Shown one piece after another: positions 1 to 6,728 of a stretch of 12,675 bases of DNA. The notes below the pieces were generated by a model. The model was not told the DNA's origin. It ran no database searches and worked only from the letters and a program-made list of their open reading frames with translations. Location: contig JAABTB010000017.1 of NCBI GenBank assembly GCA_011390085.1, forward strand, positions 1-12,675. The letters are read 5' to 3'. Numbering within the stretch: the stretch's first letter is position 1; each line of letters starts with the position of its first letter. Both the position numbers and the translations under genes were made by a program. The DNA comes from Desulfobacula sp. (GTDB lineage Bacteria; Desulfobacterota; Desulfobacteria; Desulfobacterales; Desulfobacteraceae).

Positions 1-2
1 CA

Positions 3-386
3 GGCCTGACGGACATTTTGCCGGAATTTTCCGAAAACACATCCCGTGTGGCCCAGGGTTTGGAAAAATTCCTGGAATCCAACGATCTATTACTTGAGGC
101 CAGGATTCGTCAATACAATGCCGTCTCAACTTTTTTTGACCATCTGAACAGCCTATTCTCCCTGGATTCGCTGTCAGCCGCAGAGAACGGGATCAAAATA
201 AAAGCCGGAGACACATCCTCTGGAACCCATTATACCAAAGACGAAATTCTTGTATTGATCAGAACTATGCGAAAAAATGAGACAACCTTTGGCGCCATTG
301 CGGATTATTTGAAAGAGAAACGCATCCCTACCTTTTCAGGCAGGGGAGAATGGCATGCACAGACCGTTCACCGGTTGTGCAAATAG
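3..386 (+). CDS. Partial hypothetical protein with recombinase-like C-terminal module (5' end outside window)
   Basis: The reading frame is open from the left edge (first full codon at base 3) to TAG at 384-386, so the true start probably lies upstream. A TTG at 18-20 is in frame, but nothing marks it as the initiator. The visible 128 residues begin with a helical, Leu/Glu-rich stretch. They end in a segment of about 45 residues running from 'KDEILVLIRTMRK' to 'WHAQTVHRLCK'. Its pattern (I-A-x-Y-L-x-x-x-x-I-P-T-x-x-G-x-x-x-W-x-x-x-T-V) resembles the DNA-binding 'Recombinase' domain found C-terminal to serine-resolvase catalytic domains. No catalytic domain is visible in the window. It could be a large serine recombinase tail or a stand-alone DNA-binding protein. 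The stop codon lies one base from the convergent TetR gene's stop, leaving no room for a dedicated terminator. Confidence 0.6.
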   Translation, partial: GLTDILPEFSENTSRVAQGLEKFLESNDLLLEARIRQYNAVSTFFDHLNSLFSLDSLSAAENGIKIKAGDTSSGTHYTKDEILVLIRTMRKNETTFGAIADYLKEKRIPTFSGRGEWHAQTVHRLCK

Positions 387-387
387 C

Positions 388-1017
388 TCAATTTTTCTGC
401 AATCCTCTGCTGATGAGAGCAAAGGCAGTTTTTAAGGTGGGCTTGACAAAATCCTTCTGATCGTTCAGCAGCCTTTTGGAGTCCACCCAGAGGACGATTC
501 CGGCATAGGAAGCCCACAGAACATCGGCTAGGGCCACAGGATGTTCATCAATGAAGATGCCTTGTTCTATCCCTTCTTTTATGACATTGGTGATGGCGCC
601 ATGGGCCAGGCTTGAATAGATTTTTATCTGCTGAAGAACTTCATCGGAAAGATTTTGAAGGGTTTCGCCGGATTGAAGGTGAAAGAGGTTGATGAGAATA
701 TTAGGATCATGGTCATAGACCTGGATAAATACATCACGGAAACGATCAATTTTTTTCTCTACCGAGATATCTTCAATAACCACTTTTTGGATTTCATCTG
801 CCAGATATTTCAGTATTTCAATGGAAAGCGAGGTATGCAGTTCTTCTTTATTTTTAAAATACAGATACAGGGTTCCAGGGCTTAATTCCGCCTCAGTGGC
901 GATTTCTTCCATGGTTGAAGAATTAAACCCCTTGCTTGAAAACACTTTTCTCGCCGCGTTAATGATTTCAATTTTTCTTTTTTCTTTTTCTCTCTGCTTG
1001 CGTTCATATATACCCAT
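388..1017 (-). CDS. TetR/AcrR family transcriptional regulator
   Basis: A 209-aa protein, typical length for a TetR repressor. Residues about 15-61 form the N-terminal helix-turn-helix: 'IINAARKVFSSKGFNSST' followed by 'MEEIATEAELSPGTLYLYF' and 'KNKEEL', matching the TetR signature closely. The rest (about 62-209) is helical and variable, as expected of a ligand-binding and dimerisation domain. The ATG at 1015-1017 was preferred over an upstream in-frame start (1167) because a GAGGT ribosome-binding sequence precedes it (+ strand 1022-1026) and the TetR homology starts a few residues later; the 50-residue extension looks unrelated. The gene is divergent from the CoA-transferase/GNAT fusion gene, a layout that usually means the regulator controls its neighbour and itself. 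The ligand is unknown; an acyl-CoA or organic acid would fit the neighbour, but that is inference. Confidence 0.9.
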   Translation of the reverse strand: MGIYERKQREKEKRKIEIINAARKVFSSKGFNSSTMEEIATEAELSPGTLYLYFKNKEELHTSLSIEILKYLADEIQKVVIEDISVEKKIDRFRDVFIQVYDHDPNILINLFHLQSGETLQNLSDEVLQQIKIYSSLAHGAITNVIKEGIEQGIFIDEHPVALADVLWASYAGIVLWVDSKRLLNDQKDFVKPTLKTAFALISRGLQKN

Positions 1018-1021
1018 GGTG

Positions 1022-1026
1022 ACCTC
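1022..1026 (-). promoter_or_regulatory. Ribosome-binding site of the TetR gene (decides start)
   Basis: On the minus strand GAGGT lies four bases upstream of the ATG at 1017. It supports the 209-aa form rather than a start at 1167. Confidence 0.6.
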
Positions 1027-1035
1027 ATTATTTTT

Positions 1036-1048
1036 TGAATAGGATTCA
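1036..1048. promoter_or_regulatory. Candidate operator palindrome 1 (TGAAT-AGG-ATTCA)
   Basis: A perfect 5-bp inverted repeat with a 3-bp spacer lies 19 bp upstream of the TetR start codon, in the divergent intergenic region. TetR proteins bind short palindromes in such regions, so this is a plausible site of autoregulation. Short AT-rich palindromes also arise by chance, so the assignment is weak. Confidence 0.3.
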
Positions 1049-1055
1049 TTAATTG

Positions 1056-1071
1056 ATTTATCCGAATAAAT
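1056..1071. promoter_or_regulatory. Candidate operator palindrome 2 (ATTTAT-CCGA-ATAAAT)
   Basis: A perfect 6-bp inverted repeat with a 4-bp spacer begins eight bases after palindrome 1. Its centre is about 21-22 bp from the centre of palindrome 1, roughly two helical turns, which would place two bound dimers on the same DNA face. Its function as a TetR operator is inferred from position only. Confidence 0.3.
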
Positions 1072-1213
1072 ACAGGAAAGAACTGAAATCCGCAAGCATA
1101 AAGATATTAAAACACCACCCGGCATATCTAATTTTTTGGGCAACGTGTAAACTTTTAATGCTCTCACTGCAGTTTCATGATAATATGCCGATCAGGAAAC
1201 ATAAATTAAAAAC

Positions 1214-1218
1214 GGAGA
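1214..1218 (+). promoter_or_regulatory. Ribosome-binding site of the CoA-transferase/GNAT gene
   Basis: GGAGA sits nine bases before the ATG at 1228 and supports that start codon. Confidence 0.6.
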
Positions 1219-1227
1219 CACCCTTAT

Positions 1228-3117
1228 ATGCAGAAAACAATTTATTGGGCAGATAATTATATCCAAAAAAGCACCAGCGCTGATGAGGCCCTCAAACATA
1301 TCAAACCCGGTCAACGCGTATTTATCGGATCTTCCTGCGGTGAACCCCAGCATCTGGTCAATGCCCTGTCCAGCGCTGCCGGCAGATTCACCGATCTTGA
1401 AATCGTGAGGTTGCTGAGCATTGAAAGCGGTCCGTTGACGTTGATTGCCAACCGGTCCCATTCCCAGCAATTTAATATCCGGTCCTTTTATCTCGGCTCT
1501 GCCTCATCCACAAAAATCCACAGAAACAAACGATTTATCACGCCCATCAATCTTTCACAGATCCCCCATCTTTTCAAATCCAGGATGATGCCCATCAATG
1601 CGGCCCTGATCCAGGCGTCCCCACCCGATGATTTCGGATGGATGAGCCTGGGCGTTTCCGTGGATATCACTCTAGCCGCCTGTGAAGCGGCGGATATTGT
1701 GATCTGCCAGGTCAACCCCAATATGCCGAGGGTGCTGGGCAGAAGTTTTATTCACGTCAATGATGTGGATCATATTGTTGAACACGAGGAAGACCTTCTC
1801 ACCATCCGGCCCCTTCCCGAACTTGAGGAGGCCAACAGCATTGCTAAACACATTTCTAGGCTCATTGATGACGGGTCAACTCTCCAAACCAGCCTCGGGG
1901 TGACCAATGAAGCCATTATGCTGTGTTTATCGGAAAAAAATGATATCGGTGTGCATTCCCAGTATCTGTCCGACGGGCTCATGCGGCTGGTATCCATCGG
2001 GGTGATTACAAACCGGAAAAAAGGTTTCAACAATGGAAAACTTGTGGCGGGAAGCGCCGTGGGCTCAAAGCTTTTATACGATTTCATCGATGACAACCCC
2101 TCCATTGAATTTCACCCTTCCGATTATATCAACAACCCTTCCATCATTGCCCGGCACAATGCCATGATCTCCCTGAATACGGCCATGGCCATAGATTTGA
2201 CCGGACAGGTGGCTGCCGATGCCCTGCCCTTTAACAATTATACCGGAATCAACGGGCTTCTGGATTTTACCCGGGGAGCGGCCATGTCGGAAGGGGGAAA
2301 ATCCATCCTCATGTTGACCTCCACATCGGACCAGGGGCAGAAAAGCCGCATTATTCCTTCTTTATCCGATATTGCCGTTGTGGTACCCAGAGGGGATGTC
2401 CAATATGTGGCCACGGAATACGGGGTGGTGAACCTCTTCGGCAAGACCCTTCAGGAAAGGGCCATGGCCCTGATCAGCATTGCCCACCCGGATTTCAGGG
2501 ACGAATTGTTCTCCAAGGCCAGGGAGCTGGATCTCATCGACATCGACCGGAAGTTCAAACAGGCCATAAAAGGGGTCTATCCGCTGAAATATGAAGAAAC
2601 CATCACTATCAACGGGATTCCCATTACCTTCCGGCCGGCCAAACCCGTAGACGAAAGAAGCATCCAGGAACACTATTATTCCATGAACCGGGGAGATATC
2701 GTGTCCCGGTTCTTCCATGAGAAAAAAAGCTTTGTCCATGACCAGATCAATACCACCTTTGAGATTGATTATATCAATGACCTGACCATTGTGGCCACCA
2801 TCGGGGAGGTGGGCTTTGAAAAGATCATTGCCGTTGGAGAGTATTTCAGGAATTCCATCATCAATATGGCAGAAGTGGCCTTTTCCGTGTCCAAAGAATA
2901 CCAGGGCATGGGAATTGCCTGCATCCTTCAGGATAAACTGGCCGAGGCGGCCAGGGACAACGGCATCAAAGGCCTTGTGGCCTACACCTCTCCCGAGAAC
3001 AAAGGCATGAGAAAACTCTTCCAGAAACTGCCCTATCAAATCCATTCGGAAAACGATGAGGACATGGTCATCTTAAGCTGCATTTTTGCCGAACCCCTTG
3101 AGATCGCAAAAACATAA
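1228..3117 (+). CDS. Acetyl-CoA hydrolase/CoA-transferase family protein fused to a GNAT acetyltransferase domain
   Basis: A 629-aa two-domain protein. Residues about 1-450 match the acetyl-CoA hydrolase/4-hydroxybutyrate CoA-transferase fold: a glycine loop 'FIGSSCGEPQHLVNAL' (32-47), 'ASPPDDFGWMSLGVS' (130-144), 'GVHSQYLSDG' (241-250), and the C-terminal signature 'VATEYGVVNLFGKTLQERA' (394-412). Residues about 465-620 form a GNAT domain with motif A 'EYQGMGIACILQDKL' (557-571), which carries the Q-x-x-G-x-A acetyl-CoA pyrophosphate loop. Family members move CoA between short-chain acids or hydrolyse acetyl-CoA; the fused GNAT could acetylate a protein or small molecule. In 4-hydroxybutyrate CoA-transferase the 'HTE...DG' glutamate is catalytic, but here the equivalent residue appears to be Gln245, so transferase activity is uncertain. 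No signal peptide is seen, so the protein is probably cytoplasmic. The divergent TetR regulator likely controls it. Confidence 0.9.
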   Translation: MQKTIYWADNYIQKSTSADEALKHIKPGQRVFIGSSCGEPQHLVNALSSAAGRFTDLEIVRLLSIESGPLTLIANRSHSQQFNIRSFYLGSASSTKIHRNKRFITPINLSQIPHLFKSRMMPINAALIQASPPDDFGWMSLGVSVDITLAACEAADIVICQVNPNMPRVLGRSFIHVNDVDHIVEHEEDLLTIRPLPELEEANSIAKHISRLIDDGSTLQTSLGVTNEAIMLCLSEKNDIGVHSQYLSDGLMRLVSIGVITNRKKGFNNGKLVAGSAVGSKLLYDFIDDNPSIEFHPSDYINNPSIIARHNAMISLNTAMAIDLTGQVAADALPFNNYTGINGLLDFTRGAAMSEGGKSILMLTSTSDQGQKSRIIPSLSDIAVVVPRGDVQYVATEYGVVNLFGKTLQERAMALISIAHPDFRDELFSKARELDLIDIDRKFKQAIKGVYPLKYEETITINGIPITFRPAKPVDERSIQEHYYSMNRGDIVSRFFHEKKSFVHDQINTTFEIDYINDLTIVATIGEVGFEKIIAVGEYFRNSIINMAEVAFSVSKEYQGMGIACILQDKLAEAARDNGIKGLVAYTSPENKGMRKLFQKLPYQIHSENDEDMVILSCIFAEPLEIAKT

Positions 3118-3199
3118 CAGCGGGCGACATGATCTTCGGCGGCTCGGAGTTTTATTCTTTTTGTAACTATATTGGGTAGGCCCGTACGCTCCGGTGTGT

Positions 3200-3218
3200 A
3201 TTCTGCTATATACAGAAT
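3200..3218. repeat. Small inverted repeat (possible weak hairpin) between convergent genes
   Basis: ATTCTG and CAGAAT are perfect 6-bp arms around a 7-base loop. They lie in the 116-bp gap between the stop codons of the CoA-transferase/GNAT gene and mfd. The stem is AT-rich and neither strand has a T-run after it, so it is not a convincing intrinsic terminator. I see nothing else in 3118-3233. Confidence 0.3.
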
Positions 3219-3233
3219 GAGGGGGAACCGTAT

Positions 3234-6200
3234 TCAGGGCAGGGCTTTGAGAATATCCCGGGTTTCAAGGAGGGCCCGGGAGATATTATTTCTATTTCTT
3301 CCCAGTTGAATCCGGATGCTGTCTTTTTTAATGAATTCAAACGGAAAAAGTTTATTAATCTGCCCGGTTACCATATTCAACGGTTTTTCCCTGTGTTTTT
3401 CCGAAAAAGTCAGCGTCAATATGTCCGGTGTGATATCAAGCCGTTGAATGCCTGCCTGGATACAATAAACCCTCAGCATGATTTTTAAAAGCATGTTTTC
3501 CGCTTCCTTTGGCAGTCGCCCATAACGGTCCATAAGTTCTTTTTTCATATCGCTGATATCTGAAATCCGGGTGATTCTGGACAGACGCCGGTACAGGGTC
3601 AACCGCTGCTCAACCGATTCTATATAATCTTCAGGAAATCCTGAGGACATGGCCGCATTAATTTCCGGCTCCAGCGGTTCAATGGTTTCTTCTCCCTTTA
3701 AATCATGGACGGCCTGGTCCAGTAATTTTAAAAACATATCATATCCAACGGCTGCGATATGACCGGATTGAGAAGCGCCCAGGGCCGTACCGGCACCCCT
3801 GATCTGGAGGTCCTTCATGGCGATCTGGAAACCTGAGCCGAGATCTTTGTATTCCATTAATGCGGACAATCGTTTTTTAGCATCTTTTGTCAACCGGGTT
3901 TCATCGGAAATAAAAAGATAGGCATAAGCCTGGTGATCCCCCCGGCCGATGCGGCCCCGAAGCTGATAGATTTGGGACAGGCCGAAATTTTCAGTCTTGT
4001 CGATAATCATGGTATTTGCCGAAGGAATGTCCAGCCCCGATTCTATAATGGTGGTACAGACCAGGATATCGATCTCAAAATGAACAAATTGAAACATGAT
4101 TTTTTCAAGTTCTGTTTCGGAAAGTCTGCCGTGGGCGATCCCTATCCTTGCTTCCGGAACAAGTTCCGCAAGATTTTCCGCAATTTTTGAAATGGTTTTG
4201 ATATTGTTGTGAACATAAAAAATCTGACCTTTTCGGGACAGTTCCCGTTTCACGGCATCTTTGACTATGGCGGCGTCATATGTTGAAATATAGGAAACGA
4301 TGGGCTGCCGGTCTGCTGGGGGCGTTTTAATGACACTGATATCCCTCATGCCCGTCAAGGACAGATGAAGGGTCCGGGGAATGGGGGTTGCCGTCAAAGC
4401 AAGGACATCCACCGTACTCCGTTTCTTTTTCAGGCTTTCTTTATGTTTGACCCCAAACCGTTGCTCTTCATCAATGACCAGGAGCCCAAGGGATTTGAAA
4501 TCAACATCTTTCTGCAGGAGCCGGTGGGTTCCAATGGCAATATCCACAAGACCGGAACTGATGCCCTTGAGTATTCTGGTCTGATCTTTCCGGGATCTGA
4601 ATCTTGAAAGACATTCAATATGGACCGGATACCCTGCAAAGCGTTCCCTGAAAGTGGACAGATGCTGTTCTGCAAGAATGGTGGTGGGTACGACAATCGC
4701 CACCTGTTTCCCATCATTGACCGCTTTAAAGGCGGCTCTGACGGCAACCTCTGTTTTCCCGTAGCCCACATCACCGCAGACCAGCCTGTCCATGGGAATG
4801 GAAGATTCCATATCCAGGTGGACATCATCTATGGCTCTTAATTGATCCCGGGTTTCCTCATAGGGAAAGGCTGCCTCAAAATCATCATAATAATTGTCCG
4901 GCCGGCTGAATGAAAAACCGGTATTGACCTTTCTTTGTGCATAAAGGTTTAACAAGTCTGCGGCCAGCTTTTCGACTTCTTCCCTGGCTTTGGCCTTGGA
5001 TTTTATCCAGGCCTTGGATCCGATTTTATCCAGAAGGGGTTCATACCCTTCCACGCCGATATATTTACCGATCATTTCAATACGGTCAACCGGCAGATAG
5101 AGTTTGTCGTCATCCTGATACACGATGAGAATAAAATCCTGCACGATTTTGTCTATGGCCAGGCTGCACAGACCTTCATAGCGCCCGATGCCGTGTTCGA
5201 TATGAACGACAATATCCCCGTTTTTCAATTCTTCCGGTGCAATGAGTTCGGTTTTCAGATCTCTTTTACCGGACCCTTGCCTCCGGATTCTTTTCCTGTC
5301 GAAGATTTCATTTTCCGTCACAAGGGCAAGGAAATGGTCCTTCAGAACGAATCCGGAGGATAGTTCACCAAACAGGTAATAAATACCGGGAGGATTTACC
5401 ATTGCAAGGCTGAAGGATTTACAGGGCAAGGGTTCCAATCCATAGGGCTGTAATAGGGAAATCAGTCTTTTAGCCTGGGATTCCTGGGTCAGGATGCACA
5501 AAGCTCTAAACTGTTCGGCCATATGCTGTTTAAACCATTGGGCCAGGGGCAACAGGGGATTGTCCTTGAACCCCTCCCGCTTCAATTGTGAAGAAAGGGG
5601 GAGATTGTCTTCATAGTAGAACGAAAACACTGGAATTGCGTCATCAGAGGAGGGCTGAACAATTGGAAACTGATGAAAGGCCGTATATTGATTTGTTAGG
5701 ATCCCGGATTGAACCTGTTCCCATTCAAGACAGACGGATCCGGGTTCAACACAGAGTCTTTTTTCGACCTTGTTGGTTTTATACTGGATGACTGCCTTGG
5801 TTTCAAACTCATTTGCAAATGCTTCCAGTTCTTCGGGATGATCAAGGACCCAGAAACTCTTTGGCGGAATATAATCCAACAGGGTGTCCAACTGCTCATA
5901 AACAATGGACAACATGCTTTCAATGCCGGGGAATCTGCCGGATTCACGGATCTGATTCGCATACTCCCTGATTTTGGGGGCATCCAGTCCTGAAGATGTT
6001 CCGGCCTCTCTGAGCCGGGCGAGGATATGGGGCAGTTCCGCTTTGGTCAGAACCGCTTCATTGGCGGGGGAAATAACAAATTCAAAAATATCTTTAAATC
6101 CTCTTTGGGTATAGGGAGAAAAATACCGGATGGACTCGACCAGGTCCCCGAAAAATTCTATCCGGACCGGATGGGCATTTCCCGGCGCATAAATATCCAG

Positions 6201-6728
6201 AATTCCCCCACGGACGGAATACTCACCCGGGTCTTCCACGAGGGATGTCCTTAAATACCCGCCGGACTCGAGTTTAAGAATAAGGCCATCCCTGTCCAAT
6301 TCCTCATTTACAATCACCAGCTCGGCAAAACTGTTCAGGCTTGTCTTTGGTATCAGTTTTTGCAATAGCGTGTCCACTGTCGTAAGGATCAGCAATGGAT
6401 GTTGTGCATTCATGATGTGGGATAAAGCAGCCAGTCTTTTTATCGAGATATCTCTATGATAGGAAAGGGATTTAAATGGAAGAATCGGATACTCCGGAAA
6501 AAAAACAATTTGCTGTTTGTCTTCAGGAAGAAAAAATTTCAATTCTTCCATAAAGCTTAATGCGCTATGGGCATCTTTCAATACCACGACAACCGGTCTT
6601 TTTTTTGTTTTGTAAAGGCGGGATGTCAGATAGGCTTTGTGTGACCCATCGGTGGGGATGATGACAATGCTTCTGTTTTGATTGCCAATATTGGCGACTA
6701 AATTATTTGAATTTATTGGCAAGATCAT
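3234..6728 (-). CDS. mfd: Transcription-repair coupling factor Mfd
   Basis: An 1164-aa protein, full length for Mfd. This ATP-driven translocase removes RNA polymerase stalled at DNA lesions and recruits UvrA for nucleotide excision repair. Order of domains: UvrB-like N-terminal region (about 1-330, including 'EDPGEYSVRGGILDIYAPG' at 165-183); CarD-like RNA-polymerase interaction domain (about 500-560, 'GDIVVHIEHGIGRYEGL'); RecG-like helicase with Walker A 'GDVGYGKTE' (652-660), 'DEEQRFG' (753-759), 'TATPIPRTLHLSLTGMRD' (779-796) and 'QLRGRIGRG' (922-930); TRG-type motif 'RGAGTALGASQSGH' (977-990); and the C-terminal TRCF domain (about 1015-1115). The ATG is fixed by an in-frame TAG two codons upstream. 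It lies 26 bp inside the preceding PrkA-like gene and has no evident Shine-Dalgarno sequence, suggesting translational coupling. It is the last gene of the apparent operon. Confidence 0.98.
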   Translation of the reverse strand: MILPINSNNLVANIGNQNRSIVIIPTDGSHKAYLTSRLYKTKKRPVVVVLKDAHSALSFMEELKFFLPEDKQQIVFFPEYPILPFKSLSYHRDISIKRLAALSHIMNAQHPLLILTTVDTLLQKLIPKTSLNSFAELVIVNEELDRDGLILKLESGGYLRTSLVEDPGEYSVRGGILDIYAPGNAHPVRIEFFGDLVESIRYFSPYTQRGFKDIFEFVISPANEAVLTKAELPHILARLREAGTSSGLDAPKIREYANQIRESGRFPGIESMLSIVYEQLDTLLDYIPPKSFWVLDHPEELEAFANEFETKAVIQYKTNKVEKRLCVEPGSVCLEWEQVQSGILTNQYTAFHQFPIVQPSSDDAIPVFSFYYEDNLPLSSQLKREGFKDNPLLPLAQWFKQHMAEQFRALCILTQESQAKRLISLLQPYGLEPLPCKSFSLAMVNPPGIYYLFGELSSGFVLKDHFLALVTENEIFDRKRIRRQGSGKRDLKTELIAPEELKNGDIVVHIEHGIGRYEGLCSLAIDKIVQDFILIVYQDDDKLYLPVDRIEMIGKYIGVEGYEPLLDKIGSKAWIKSKAKAREEVEKLAADLLNLYAQRKVNTGFSFSRPDNYYDDFEAAFPYEETRDQLRAIDDVHLDMESSIPMDRLVCGDVGYGKTEVAVRAAFKAVNDGKQVAIVVPTTILAEQHLSTFRERFAGYPVHIECLSRFRSRKDQTRILKGISSGLVDIAIGTHRLLQKDVDFKSLGLLVIDEEQRFGVKHKESLKKKRSTVDVLALTATPIPRTLHLSLTGMRDISVIKTPPADRQPIVSYISTYDAAIVKDAVKRELSRKGQIFYVHNNIKTISKIAENLAELVPEARIGIAHGRLSETELEKIMFQFVHFEIDILVCTTIIESGLDIPSANTMIIDKTENFGLSQIYQLRGRIGRGDHQAYAYLFISDETRLTKDAKKRLSALMEYKDLGSGFQIAMKDLQIRGAGTALGASQSGHIAAVGYDMFLKLLDQAVHDLKGEETIEPLEPEINAAMSSGFPEDYIESVEQRLTLYRRLSRITRISDISDMKKELMDRYGRLPKEAENMLLKIMLRVYCIQAGIQRLDITPDILTLTFSEKHREKPLNMVTGQINKLFPFEFIKKDSIRIQLGRNRNNISRALLETRDILKALP

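Noticed and set aside
1123..1151. Possible minus-strand promoter for the TetR gene (TTTACA followed after 17 bases by GATATG)
   Set aside because: The -35 element is plausible, but the -10 element matches the consensus at only three of six positions. No convincing promoter could be assigned on either strand of this intergenic region.
1018..1167. Longer TetR protein starting at 1167 (259 aa)
   Set aside because: The extra 50 residues do not resemble TetR proteins and would consume most of the divergent regulatory region. A ribosome-binding site and the domain boundary favour the ATG at 1017.
2362..3045. 227-codon open frame on the - strand opposite the GNAT part of the CoA-transferase fusion
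   Set aside because: It is antisense to a strongly conserved domain, has no recognisable motif, and looks like a codon-bias shadow.
3200..3218. Hairpin as a bidirectional terminator between the CoA-transferase/GNAT gene and mfd
   Set aside because: The stem is only six pairs, AT-rich, and not followed by a T-run on either strand. It is listed only as an inverted repeat.
4430..4828. 132-codon frame on the - strand inside mfd in another reading frame
   Set aside because: It overlaps the helicase core of Mfd, and no homology or ribosome-binding site supports it.
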